56,179 bases of DNA from JAVBJN01 sp031546985 (GTDB lineage Bacteria > Bacteroidota > Bacteroidia > Chitinophagales > Chitinophagaceae). The translations under genes and the position numbers were made by a program. Shown piece after piece: positions 44,501 through 52,869 of this stretch. The stretch is taken from the NCBI GenBank assembly GCA_031546985.1, contig JAVBJN010000023.1:1-56179 (forward strand), given 5' to 3'. The first letter of the stretch is position 1. Each line of letters begins with the position of its first letter. Below the pieces are notes generated by a model. That model worked only from the letters and a program-made list of their open reading frames with translations, had not been told where the DNA came from and made no database searches.

Positions 44501-47500
44501 GGCATTTAATCCACCAAACACATTACCGGGCCCAAAAGCACCACTATTTAAAGCATACTGATAAGGAGGCACACCTCCTGCCGGAAACACTTGTATAGAA
44601 CCGTTATTGTTGCCATTGCAACCAATATTAACCAGCTGGATGGTGGCGGTAACCGGAGCGGGTTGCACAATATGGATAAGGGTATCCTTAATACATTTGA
44701 TAGAATCCCTGATGTGAAAAAGATAGGTACCGGGCGCCAGGTTGGGGTAAGTAAAGCCACTGCTGTAAGTACCGCTTCCTATTGCAGACTGGTAAGGCGC
44801 CTGCCCCCCGGAGATAATGGTAATAGCCACCGAAGCGTTGCTCTGTCCATAGCATGTTGGAGGAGATACTGCCACTCCAATGCTGATGTCGGAAATGGGA
44901 GTGAGTACAATAACAGTATCTTTTCGGCACCCATTGGCATCTTTAACCTTTACGGTATAAGAACCGAGCGGCAGGTTGGTAAAATTATTATTGCTGCTAA
45001 AAACACCATTGTTGAGCGCGTACTCAAACGGGCCCGCTCCCACCCCTGGGAAAACGGTGATGGATCCGTTACTGTTGCCATTGCACAACACCGGCACAAT
45101 ATTGTAAGTGGCAGAAATATTAATGCCATTTACCAGCACTAGTGTAGAATCTTTCTGGCAATTGCTGTTGTCCTTTACACTAAAGGTATAGGTCCCCGCC
45201 GGTACTTTATAAGTAGCACTGCTGCTGTAACCACCAGGAGAAAGCGCGTAGCTGTAGCCGCCATTACCTCCGGAACCCGACAAAACAATCAATGCAGAAT
45301 CTCCGGTGCAATAAACAGGCGTTACCGCCATCGCCAAACGCAAAACAGGAGGTTGCACAATATTAAACGTGGAATCTCTCACACAGTTCTGCGCATCTTT
45401 TACATGCGCGGTATAGCCTCCGGCAGTTTGTGCCGGAAAAGTATTTACCGCCGAAAAAGCCCCACTATTTAATGCATAAGTATAACCACTGCTGCCGCTA
45501 CCCTGCACGGTTATGGTTGTGGTATTGCCCGCACACACAATGGCAGGGTAACTCACCGCAATACCTATTGGCGGAGGTTGCGTAAGCAGAATGGTAGTAT
45601 CCTTAATGCATTGCTGCGCATCTTTTACATGAATCGTTTGGCTGCCTACAGGCATGTTTAGCACATTACTACCGCTGTAAGAGCCTACTCCGAAAGCGTA
45701 GGTATAAGGCGGGGTACCGCCAGATGCTGATACCTGCACATTGGCCAGCCCTCCGTAACAAGCGATACTGGCTCCTGACAGACCGGTAATTTTAAGTGCG
45801 GCCGGTAATACTATGGTAACAATGGAATCTTTCTGGCAATTGCCCGCATCTTTTACATGAACTGTATACGTACCAGGAGTAAGCGAGGGGAATGTACCCA
45901 CGGGGCCGTATTGCCCGGCATCCAACGCGTAAATATATGGCCCTGCACCGCCGGTAGCCGTTACATTAATTGTGCCGGTGCTGTTGTTGCAATTAAAACC
46001 TGCCAGGCTCACCACCGCTTTCAGTGGCGATGTGGGCCCGGGCACCTGGAGCGTAACGCCGGCTTCGCACCCCTGCTGGTCTTTTACCACTACATCATAA
46101 GCGCCGGCGGGTTTATTGGTATACACCGTAACCGCAGAGAAGGCCGCCAGGTTTACCGAAAACAGGTAAGGCGCTGTACCACCGGTAGCACTAAGCGTAA
46201 AAGCGCCATCTGTTAATCCAAAGCAGGAAACACTGGTTACATTACCGGTTACAGCCAGTGTGGGCGACATTGGAATAACCACCACCGTATCTTTCAGGCA
46301 ACCGTTGGCATCCTTTACACTTAAGGTATAAGTACCCGCGCTCAACCCGGTAAAACTACCCGATGGCTGGTAAGTGCCTATTCCATTCAATTGAAAAGTA
46401 TAAGGCACCTGCCCCCCAAAAGGAGTGGATAAAATACTGCCCAGGTTATTGCTGCATCCCGCCGGGGTAATGGTAGCATGCGCCATTACCGGAGATTGAG
46501 ACAACAAGGTTATTAGCGTATCCTTCACGCAATTATTGGCATCCTTTACATGAAACATATAAGTCCCGGCCGGCACATTGGCAAAAATGTTGTTAAAGCC
46601 ATATGCATTAGCCCCCAAAGCATACGTAAAGGGAGCGGTGCCCCCACTGCCGGTTAGCGTTACGGTACCGGTACCGGTAATACAACCGGGCTGGGCTACA
46701 GAAGCTGCAACTGTCAATATTGGAGGCTGGGTTATTAGCAATGTGGTATCATCGGTACACCCGGCTGCATCTTTTACCGAAAAAGTATGGTTGCCCGCCA
46801 ATACTGCAAATACATTGTTGGTTTGGTATACACCCCCATCTACAGCAAACTGGTAGGCGGGCAATCCACCAAAGCCAGATACTATTACTTGTACAGTGCC
46901 CCCGTTACACATTGCGGGAGTAATGGTTAGCCCTGCAAACAATACACCGGTAGCGCCAGGCACTGTTACCGGCACATCCTGCACACAACCTTTGCTGTCT
47001 TTTACATGGAAGGTGTGTATACCCGGTGCTACACTGGCAAATATATTTGAGGCCTGGTATGCCCCTGTATTAAGGGCATAGGTATAACCGGGGGTACCGC
47101 CCGTGGCATTCAGCGTTACGGTAGCTGCTCCATTACAGGAGGCGGGCTGCACAGTGGCAGTGGCTTGTATGGCTGGTGGCTGGGCCAGCACCACGGTGGT
47201 ATCTTTTTCGCAGCCATTGGCATCTTTTACCCAAAACACATAGCTACCTGCGGTAAGCCCGCCAAAAGAGCCGGATGCCTGGTATGCTCCGCTGCCCAAT
47301 TTAAACTGGTAGGATGGCAATCCCCCTGCGCCACTGATTTGTATGCTGCCATTGTTGCCACCGTTGCAGTCGGGAGGGGTGGTACTGTTAACCACCACAT
47401 GCGGAAAAGGTGGCCGGGCTACGGTAATGGTATCGCTAAAGCTAATTGCTACCGGCACACAGGCATATTGAATGGTAGCTACATAGGTAGTGGTTACGGG

Positions 47501-48376
47501 GCTGCACACCTGCACCGAATCGCCCGATACGGCAAGCGGTCCGCTACCCAGCGCTTGCCACTGAATAGTATACAAAGGCGCTCCGGAGGGTATAAAGCTG
47601 TACGCATCGTTGAGCACGGCCCAAACGGTTGCGTTTCTTCCGGGCACGGTATAGCTTACGGTGCCGTTGCTGTTCTGAATTCCTTCTATCGCATTCCCCC
47701 CCTGCCAGGAGCCGCAGGACGATTTATTCTGGATAAAAACATCTACCTGGTTGCTCAGCTCATGCAGCACAATCTGAAAAGTGCTGGTAAGCCCCGGGCA
47801 GTTGTAATGCGGTACATTGTTATAAGATACCACAAACCGCCTGCAGGGAAACGCACCCACCGTCTGGTAGCGGATGGTGCCGCCCGAAAGAATGTCCAGG
47901 TCGTGATAAGGGCCAAAAATGGCCATATGTGGGTAAGGCACATTATTGGGCTGGGTGTTGCCGGTAAATGGTATGGACTGCTGCTGCCAGTTACAGGTCT
48001 GGCTGGCTACGGCTACATCAAAGGATAACACGCCGTTTTCGCCAATCACCAGGCTGTTAAAAGTGCTGCCCATAAAGCAAAACGGAAAAGGGATGGCTAC
48101 AGCCGCAGACCATTGGTCGGCACCCGAAAATGCTATAGTGGCGCCGGCATTAAAAGGATAAGGCGTGTAAGAGGTGGCAGATACCGTGTAAGATGTAGTG
48201 GCGTTTTGCCGGAGCGGATGGGCATTTAAGGTAGTACAGCTCTGTGCGCAGGCATAGCTGAAATCGGGACCCAGATTTATTGGAATGCAGGGTTGAGCAA
48301 TGCTCTCAAGGTTGTTTAACCATACAGAAAGAACTGCCAATCCCCATATTACCATGCGGAAAGTACTGCTTTTCAT
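41561..48376 (-). CDS. Giant SprB-repeat surface protein 2 with T9SS type B sorting domain
   Basis: The 2271-residue paralogue of the downstream giant differs by only 12 residues in length. It has a signal peptide (VIWGLAVLSVWLNNLESIAQ, near residue 28), the same head domain (IPFPFCFMGSTFNSLVIGEN, MAIFGPYHDLDILSGG, CRRFVVSYNNVPHYNC; about residues 29-325) and 24 SprB-like modules (about 327-2176). It ends in the same type B sorting domain (VHVPNAFTPNNDETNDWFRV to MKGDVILIR). Module-specific oddities line up with those of protein 1. It is likely exported by T9SS and attached to the surface as an adhesin or fibre. It is divergent from prfC; no SprF/PorP-like partner gene is adjacent. Confidence 0.9.
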   Translation of the reverse strand: MKSSTFRMVIWGLAVLSVWLNNLESIAQPCIPINLGPDFSYACAQSCTTLNAHPLRQNATTSYTVSATSYTPYPFNAGATIAFSGADQWSAAVAIPFPFCFMGSTFNSLVIGENGVLSFDVAVASQTCNWQQQSIPFTGNTQPNNVPYPHMAIFGPYHDLDILSGGTIRYQTVGAFPCRRFVVSYNNVPHYNCPGLTSTFQIVLHELSNQVDVFIQNKSSCGSWQGGNAIEGIQNSNGTVSYTVPGRNATVWAVLNDAYSFIPSGAPLYTIQWQALGSGPLAVSGDSVQVCSPVTTTYVATIQYACVPVAISFSDTITVARPPFPHVVVNSTTPPDCNGGNNGSIQISGAGGLPSYQFKLGSGAYQASGSFGGLTAGSYVFWVKDANGCEKDTTVVLAQPPAIQATATVQPASCNGAATVTLNATGGTPGYTYALNTGAYQASNIFASVAPGIHTFHVKDSKGCVQDVPVTVPGATGVLFAGLTITPAMCNGGTVQVIVSGFGGLPAYQFAVDGGVYQTNNVFAVLAGNHTFSVKDAAGCTDDTTLLITQPPILTVAASVAQPGCITGTGTVTLTGSGGTAPFTYALGANAYGFNNIFANVPAGTYMFHVKDANNCVKDTLITLLSQSPVMAHATITPAGCSNNLGSILSTPFGGQVPYTFQLNGIGTYQPSGSFTGLSAGTYTLSVKDANGCLKDTVVVIPMSPTLAVTGNVTSVSCFGLTDGAFTLSATGGTAPYLFSVNLAAFSAVTVYTNKPAGAYDVVVKDQQGCEAGVTLQVPGPTSPLKAVVSLAGFNCNNSTGTINVTATGGAGPYIYALDAGQYGPVGTFPSLTPGTYTVHVKDAGNCQKDSIVTIVLPAALKITGLSGASIACYGGLANVQVSASGGTPPYTYAFGVGSYSGSNVLNMPVGSQTIHVKDAQQCIKDTTILLTQPPPIGIAVSYPAIVCAGNTTTITVQGSGSSGYTYALNSGAFSAVNTFPAQTAGGYTAHVKDAQNCVRDSTFNIVQPPVLRLAMAVTPVYCTGDSALIVLSGSGGNGGYSYALSPGGYSSSATYKVPAGTYTFSVKDNSNCQKDSTLVLVNGINISATYNIVPVLCNGNSNGSITVFPGVGAGPFEYALNNGVFSSNNNFTNLPLGSYTVKVKDANGCRKDTVIVLTPISDISIGVAVSPPTCYGQSNASVAITIISGGQAPYQSAIGSGTYSSGFTYPNLAPGTYLFHIRDSIKCIKDTLIHIVQPAPVTATIQLVNIGCNGNNNGSIQVFPAGGVPPYQYALNSGAFGPGNVFGGLNAGTYTVHIKDNNNCLKDTVVVLIQPPALRLDSVKIIPLSCNGGSNASAAVFGSGGAPPYQYAVDGGMYTSTSVFGSLGAGVHLFSIKDNGGCTKDTLINLAQPLPVQVTVTSVVNVPCSGGNNGSVTLVGSGGTAPYQYAVNTGVYGSSNVFGGLAPGSYVFHVKDASSCVKDTTVAIVQPGGILWQSVTVVAVSCAGLSDGSITVTATGGGGGFQYAMGTGAYGASNVFAGLPLGTYTLHAKDVNGCIKDTVVSFAQPLPLGVGVVVNAVTCTGNLADGKITVQATGGTAPYQYALNAGAFGSANIFNGLAPGSYTVHIKDLHNCLKDTTLLLLPPVAIKIDSAQVTGITCFGQGNGSVKLFASAGLPPYQYNVNGGTFTTNSLFTNLAAGSYTFSVKGSNGCAKDTTITLAQPLALVVASVTVTAVSCRNGANGSITITGAGGTPAYTYALGSGLYSSTNVFTGLQAGSYILHIKDARNCIKDTTITLVAPPAIFIQAVTVTPVLCNGDTTGSLVILASGGTGVLQYAINNNAYQAGNSFSNLVAAAYTLHVKDGNGCIKDTVVNIAQPAAIAPAVQVKNITCSGSLSDGSITVAPTGGVAPYVYALDAGAYGSVNQFNNLTAGTYTIHIKDANGCEKDTVVTLLNPADIALTAQVVPVTCFGGNDGQIALTITGGTSPYTYQLSTGQQYGPVPNTAYTFTGLGAANNVQVRITDQNGCVDDTTVSITSPAAIVLNAQVSDMACYGIIDGSIAIHATGGNGQFEYGLSQNDLQADAVFYNLAGGHYIVYVKDIKGCRAEIPVVLNAPDAPLSVDMDIDSVFCTGPGNDGAITALIKGGTSPYTYIWSTGDVTLKISNLPEGAYTLYVTDSKGCKDTALAQVGSRGCCQVHVPNAFTPNNDETNDWFRVLNYGRVYEFEMMVYNRLGQQVFASVDPEKGWDGRFLGQPAEIGTYYYMIRYRCEIDHQKKLMKGDVILIR
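41849..47398 (-). repeat. Array of 24 SprB-like modules, protein 2
   Basis: Boundaries are approximate. The KDxxxC motif occurs 24 times (two in altered form), with a period near 230 bases. The order of distinctive modules matches the array of protein 1. Confidence 0.85.
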
Positions 48377-48472
48377 ACCAGTTATGGGTTTGGTTAGCCA
48401 TCATAGGATAAGGTGCTATACATAAATTACGAAAAAATACCCCCGTTTATAAGTCTATTTAGAATTCGGTGA

Positions 48473-48503
48473 TTTTACCTGTCTGTAAAATCAACTACCT
48501 TTG
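48473..48503 (+). promoter_or_regulatory. Promoter of prfC
   Basis: TTTT (48473-48476), a 19-base spacer and a perfect TACCTTTG (48496-48503) fit the Bacteroidota consensus with one mismatch. The leader would be about 20-25 bases. Confidence 0.6.
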
Positions 48504-48529
48504 CCGACTCAATTTAGATATCCAGATTC

Positions 48530-50125
48530 ATGAAATACGCCAAGGAGATCAGCAGGCGAAAGACTTTCGCCATTATTGCCCACCCCGATGCCGGTAAAAC
48601 TACCCTTACGGAGAAGTTCCTCCTGTTTGGTGGCGCTATCCAGGTAGCAGGTGCGGTAAAGTCCAATAAAATCAAGAAACACACCACTTCGGATTTTATG
48701 GAAATCGAACGCCAGAGAGGAATCTCCGTGGCTACTTCCGTAATGAATTTTGAATACCGCGATACCATTGTTACCCTCCTCGATACGCCAGGTCACAAAG
48801 ACTTTGCCGAAGATACCTACCGTACCCTCACCGCTGTAGATAGCGTAGTACTGGTTATTGACTGTGTAAAAGGGGTGGAGGAACAAACCGAACGCCTGAT
48901 GGAAGTGTGCCGCATGCGCGATACGCCGGTAATCATTTTCGTAAACAAAATGGACCGCGACGGTAAAGACCCGTTCGATTTACTCGACGAATTGGAAGAA
49001 AAACTCAATATCAACGTTCAGCCGCTCTCCTGGCCTATCAATATGGGCAGGGAATTTAAGGGCGTGTATAATATTTTCGACGATAGCCTGCTCATGTACC
49101 AGGCCAACAGCAAGGCTACGGCAGACGATCTGCTGCCGATCGACGATCTGAGCAACCCGGTGCTGGACGAGCGCCTGGGCGAAAAAGACGCTGCCAAACT
49201 CCGCGAAGACCTGGAACTGATCAATGGCGTATATGAGCCGCTGGACAAAGAAGATTACCGCTCCGGCAAGCTGGCCCCGGTATTTTTTGGCTCTGCGGTA
49301 AACAACTTCGGTATTAAGGAAATGCTCGATACGTTTATCGAGATTGCCCCTACCCCGTTAAACCGTGCTACCGATACCCGTGTGGTAGATGTGCAGGAAG
49401 ATAAATTCACCGGCTTCATCTTTAAGATCCACGCCAACCTCGACCCTCGCCACCGCGATCGTATCGCGTTTCTGCGCGTATGTTCGGGCAAGTTTGAGCG
49501 CAATAAGTTCTTCCACCACGTGCGCCTCGATAAGCAAGTGCGTTTTAGCGCGCCCTACAGCTTTATGGCCCGCGAAAAAAATGTACTCGAAGATGCTTAC
49601 CCCGGCGATGTAATTGGCTTGTTCGATACCGGCAACTTCAAAATCGGCGATACCCTCACCGAAGGCGAAAACATGATATTTACCGGCATCCCCAGCTTCT
49701 CTCCGGAGTTGTTTAAGGAGCTGATCAATACCGATCCTATGAAAACCAAGCAGTTGGAAAAAGGTATTCGCCAGTTGACAGACGAAGGGGTGGCCCAGCT
49801 GTTTACCCAGCACAGTGGCAACCGTAAAATTATTGGTTGCGTAGGCGATCTGCAGTTTGAGGTTATCCAGTACCGTTTGCTGCACGAATACGGTTCATCT
49901 TGCCGCTTTCAGCCGCTGAGTTTTTACAAAGCATGCTGGATCACCGGGCCCAAACAAAAGCTCGAGGAATTTGTACGCTTTAAAACCAGTAATGTGGTAG
50001 AAGATAAAGACGGCAACCTGGTGTACCTGGCACAATCAGAGTGGTTCCTGAATACAGAAAGGACAAATAACCCCGATATTGAATTCCACTTTATATCAGA
50101 ATTCAAGCCGGCGGCCAAAGTATAA
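48530..50125 (+). CDS. prfC: Peptide chain release factor 3 (RF3 GTPase)
   Basis: The 531-residue protein has normal RF3 length. Its GTPase motifs are intact: AHPDAGKTTLTEKFL (G1), the switch I segment near RQRGISVATSVM, LDTPGHKDFAEDTYRTL (G3) and VNKMDRDGKDP (G4). EF-Tu-like domain II and the RF3-specific C-terminal domain follow. RF3 removes RF1/RF2 from the ribosome after peptide release. It is transcribed alone on the plus strand, divergent from the giant genes, and converges on a small membrane protein gene 8 bases away. Confidence 0.96.
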   Translation: MKYAKEISRRKTFAIIAHPDAGKTTLTEKFLLFGGAIQVAGAVKSNKIKKHTTSDFMEIERQRGISVATSVMNFEYRDTIVTLLDTPGHKDFAEDTYRTLTAVDSVVLVIDCVKGVEEQTERLMEVCRMRDTPVIIFVNKMDRDGKDPFDLLDELEEKLNINVQPLSWPINMGREFKGVYNIFDDSLLMYQANSKATADDLLPIDDLSNPVLDERLGEKDAAKLREDLELINGVYEPLDKEDYRSGKLAPVFFGSAVNNFGIKEMLDTFIEIAPTPLNRATDTRVVDVQEDKFTGFIFKIHANLDPRHRDRIAFLRVCSGKFERNKFFHHVRLDKQVRFSAPYSFMAREKNVLEDAYPGDVIGLFDTGNFKIGDTLTEGENMIFTGIPSFSPELFKELINTDPMKTKQLEKGIRQLTDEGVAQLFTQHSGNRKIIGCVGDLQFEVIQYRLLHEYGSSCRFQPLSFYKACWITGPKQKLEEFVRFKTSNVVEDKDGNLVYLAQSEWFLNTERTNNPDIEFHFISEFKPAAKV

Positions 50126-50133
50126 GAAAAGTA

Positions 50134-50469
50134 TTATTTACCAGCCAGGAAGCTGTAGAGAGAATAAACTACTTTAAACAAAATCCTGGATTCAGATGGT
50201 TTACCATCAGTGTCCAGGGTTTGTTCTTTATCATACCAGGCGCTTTTTACCTCATTGGTACCGGTTTTTACAGCCTGCAGGGTAACAGACCCGAAGTAAG
50301 TAGAAAACGACACCATTACGAGCGCCAGCGCTACCATATTACCAGCCATGGCAAAACGGAGCGCACGCCTGCGGTTATTGATAAACAACACCAGCGTGGC
50401 CATCAGACTGATGCCCAGCAATAAAATAGCAAGATTCTCCAGCACAAAACCTGAATACAGAAAAAACAT
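50134..50469 (-). CDS. Small membrane protein, unknown
   Basis: The 111-residue protein has two membrane segments (about residues 9-28 with LENLAILLLGISLMATLVLF, and 37-60) joined by a basic NNRRRALRF turn. An extracytoplasmic or cytoplasmic tail of 45 residues follows, ending LFKVVYSLYSFLAGK. No family is recognised. The ATG at 50469 puts the first segment near the N-terminus; a start at 50505 is possible. It converges on prfC with only 8 bases between the stops and no terminator. Confidence 0.6.
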   Translation of the reverse strand: MFFLYSGFVLENLAILLLGISLMATLVLFINNRRRALRFAMAGNMVALALVMVSFSTYFGSVTLQAVKTGTNEVKSAWYDKEQTLDTDGKPSESRILFKVVYSLYSFLAGK

Positions 50470-50635
50470 AACGCTGCTTTGTGCGAAGTTAACAAAATAT
50501 AACACATGAAAATCTTCACAAACAGTGCATAACTTCCGGCAAAAATTTGAAACCTGTGCTGTATATTAGTTATAAATCACAGCCAGGGACATGTAAATCT
50601 TTTATTTCATCCCTTTTTATAAACATCTAGTAGTT

Positions 50636-51097
50636 ATGAGCAAAAAAGTAATGATCATTATGGGCTCCGAGTCAGACAAAGGAGTAATGCAGGAAGCCCA
50701 GAACTGGTTAAACTGGTTTGGTATTGAAAATGAAATGATTGTGGCCTCTGCCCACCGTAACCCCGATCAGGTTCGAGAGCTGATGGTAACCGCTGCCGGC
50801 AAAGGCTTTGGTGCTGTTATCGCTGCTGCCGGTATGGCTGCTGCCCTGCCTGGCGTTTGCGCGGCTTACACGTCACTCCCTGTTTTGGGTGTGCCTTTGG
50901 ATGGTGGCTTGCCAGGTGGTATCGACGCCCTGTATTCAATTGTTCAGATGCCTGCTGGTCTGCCAGTTGGTACTTTGGCAGTAGGTAAGGCAGGTGCCCG
51001 CAATGCTGCGGTACTGTGCGCCCGTATTTTTGCCCTGAGCGATGAAGCTATTGCCGGTAAGGTAGAAGCTTTTAAAGCGCAGGCTTACAAAATCTAA
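50636..51097 (+). CDS. purE: N5-carboxyaminoimidazole ribonucleotide mutase
   Basis: The 153-residue class I PurE rearranges N5-CAIR to CAIR in purine synthesis. The substrate loops GSESDKGVM (residues 10-18), ASAHRNPDQV with catalytic His40, and SIVQMPAGLPVGTLAVG are present. The segment written AAHLPG in E. coli is AAALPG here, a variant I believe is common in Bacteroidota. The partner ATP-grasp enzyme PurK is not adjacent. A MORN-type lipoprotein gene starts 9 bases after its stop and phoH follows, so the three may be one transcript. Confidence 0.93.
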   Translation: MSKKVMIIMGSESDKGVMQEAQNWLNWFGIENEMIVASAHRNPDQVRELMVTAAGKGFGAVIAAAGMAAALPGVCAAYTSLPVLGVPLDGGLPGGIDALYSIVQMPAGLPVGTLAVGKAGARNAAVLCARIFALSDEAIAGKVEAFKAQAYKI

Positions 51098-51106
51098 TAA
51101 CGCTAT

Positions 51107-51727
51107 ATGATGCAATCTGTAAGCAGATTATCATGCATAGTTATGTTGGCTTCAGTTGCCTGGCTTGGATGCAAGCCGGGCAACCAGCCTAAAACCATAG
51201 AGGTGCACGACCCCGCCACCCAAAAACTCACCGAAACATACGAGGAGCAGAACGGCGTAAAAAACGGCGTGCGTAAACTGTACGATACTTCAGGTAAGAT
51301 TATTGCTATTGAACATTACAGGCAGGGTTTATTTGACGGCCCTTATGAGTCTTATTTCGACAATGGCCGAGCAAAGGAAAAAGGAAATTATCAGAACGAC
51401 CAGATGACCGGCACCTGGCAGTATTATTACAGGAACGGTCAGTTAAGGGAAGAGCTTAATTTTAAAAACGGCGCCGAGAACGGTCCTGCCAAAGAGTTTT
51501 ACGAAAACGGAAAACTCTCCGCTTCCGGCGATTATAAAGATGGAATGGAAGACGGCCTCTGGAAATTCTTTTTCATGAATGGGACCTTGCAGCAGGAATC
51601 GAATATTAAGTCAGGCAATAAGGAGGGCCTGCAAACTTTCTACGATTCGGTTACCGGCAAAGTCATTAAACAGGAAGAATACATTAACGGAAGACCAGCC
51701 AGATACGAACAGACAAACAATCCTTAG
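51107..51727 (+). CDS. YwqK-like lipoprotein with MORN-type repeats
   Basis: The 206-residue protein has a lipoprotein signal (MLASVAWLGC, Cys22) and then about six repeats of ~23 residues with the pattern Y-x2-G-x2-NG-x-W/F-x4-NG (for example YFDNGRAKEKGNYQNDQMTG and YYYRNGQLREELNFKNGAEN). These are the MORN-variant repeats of the YwqK family. Databases often label them toxin-antitoxin antitoxin; with a lipid anchor and no toxin gene nearby that is unlikely here. It is probably periplasmic or on the outer membrane. It lies between purE (9 bases) and phoH (17 bases). Confidence 0.85.
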   Translation: MMQSVSRLSCIVMLASVAWLGCKPGNQPKTIEVHDPATQKLTETYEEQNGVKNGVRKLYDTSGKIIAIEHYRQGLFDGPYESYFDNGRAKEKGNYQNDQMTGTWQYYYRNGQLREELNFKNGAENGPAKEFYENGKLSASGDYKDGMEDGLWKFFFMNGTLQQESNIKSGNKEGLQTFYDSVTGKVIKQEEYINGRPARYEQTNNP

Positions 51728-51744
51728 AACTAAAATCTACTACC

Positions 51745-52755
51745 GTGACTGAAGCAATCATTAACCTCGAAAGCATTAACCCCATTGAGTTCTTTGGCGT
51801 TAATAACAATAAGTTCGACATCCTCAAAAAAAAATTCCCTCTCCTCAAAATCCTCTCAAGGGGCTCACAAATAAAACTGTCCGGTAAAACGGAAGATGTA
51901 GAGCAGGCCCGCGAAAAGATTGAACTTATTATCCAGTTCCTGGAAAGAAACGGTAACATGTCGGAAAACTACTTCTCGCAGATCCTGGGCGATGAAGACA
52001 GCCCCCCCAGCGAATTGCACGATCTGCACTCCAACGACATCCTGGTGTTTGGCCCCAACGGAAAAGTAATTCGTGCCAAAACACAAAATCAGCGAAAACT
52101 GGCGCTGGTGTCGGAAAAAAACGATATCGTATTTGCCATCGGCCCTGCCGGTACCGGTAAAACCTATACCGCGGTAGCATTGGCAGTACGGGCGTTAAAA
52201 AACAAGGCCGTAAAAAAGATTATCCTTACCCGCCCGGCTGTAGAAGCTGGTGAGAGCCTGGGTTTCCTGCCCGGCGATCTCAAAGAAAAAATTGATCCGT
52301 ACCTGCGTCCGCTGTACGATGCGCTGGATGATATGATTCCGCCCGATAAGCTGAATTATTATATGACCAACCGCATTATCGAGATCGCACCATTGGCCTA
52401 TATGCGCGGCCGCACGCTGGATAATGCCTACATCATTCTTGATGAAGCGCAGAATACCACCGACCTGCAGCTCAAGATGTTCCTTACCCGCATCGGCGCA
52501 TCGGCCAAAGCCATTATTACCGGCGATCTTACACAAATCGATTTGCCCAAAAACCAGCGCAGCGGTCTCATCAAAGGGTTGCATATCCTTAAAAACATAC
52601 GGGGTATCGCCCACATCGAACTCGATGGCGAAGATGTAGTAAGACACCGCCTGGTTAAAGAGATCATTAAAGCGTACGAATCCGATAAAGAGCGCGAAAA
52701 CAAAGAAGACGAAGAACGCGAAGCGCAAAAAAAGCTTAAACAATCTGTGGTATAA
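51745..52755 (+). CDS. phoH: PhoH-family ATPase
   Basis: The 336-residue cytoplasmic protein starts at a GTG. The N-terminal EAIINLESINPIEFFGVNNN is strongly family-like and begins there, so the GTG is accepted. Residues about 10-75 form a KH-like nucleic-acid-binding segment. The PhoH helicase-type ATPase follows with Walker A GPAGTGKTYTA and Walker B YIILDEAQN, plus RPAVEAGESLGFLPGDL and TGDLTQIDLP. PhoH proteins are ATPases with likely RNA roles (often near ybeY/ybeZ). An acidic, charged C-terminal tail follows. A strong terminator ends the unit. Confidence 0.93.
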   Translation: MTEAIINLESINPIEFFGVNNNKFDILKKKFPLLKILSRGSQIKLSGKTEDVEQAREKIELIIQFLERNGNMSENYFSQILGDEDSPPSELHDLHSNDILVFGPNGKVIRAKTQNQRKLALVSEKNDIVFAIGPAGTGKTYTAVALAVRALKNKAVKKIILTRPAVEAGESLGFLPGDLKEKIDPYLRPLYDALDDMIPPDKLNYYMTNRIIEIAPLAYMRGRTLDNAYIILDEAQNTTDLQLKMFLTRIGASAKAIITGDLTQIDLPKNQRSGLIKGLHILKNIRGIAHIELDGEDVVRHRLVKEIIKAYESDKERENKEDEEREAQKKLKQSVV

Positions 52756-52782
52756 GCCCTTGCCGCTTTGGACATATAACCG

Positions 52783-52818
52783 AAACACCGGTAACCAGCA
52801 GGTTACCGGTGTTTTTTT
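52783..52818 (+). terminator. Terminator after phoH
   Basis: A perfect 14-bp stem (52783-52796 and 52801-52814, loop AGCA) is followed by a run of Ts. Confidence 0.93.
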
Positions 52819-52869
52819 ATGGAAGGATCGTTGCTTTAGCTTAATTTTACACTTTCCTTTTTAGACACA

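Noticed and set aside
34987..47398. A regular ~230-base periodicity that could be taken for a CRISPR-like or satellite array
   Set aside because: The period is in frame with two large coding regions and encodes SprB-like modules; unit DNA is too long and too divergent for CRISPR.
50636..51097. AAALPG in place of AAHLPG in PurE as a loss of a key residue
   Set aside because: All catalytic loops, including SAHR, are present, and I believe this variant is normal in Bacteroidota PurE, so it is not evidence of an inactive enzyme.
51107..51727. A toxin-antitoxin antitoxin label for the YwqK-like protein
   Set aside because: The protein is a lipoprotein with MORN-type repeats and no toxin gene is adjacent; the label is a database habit.
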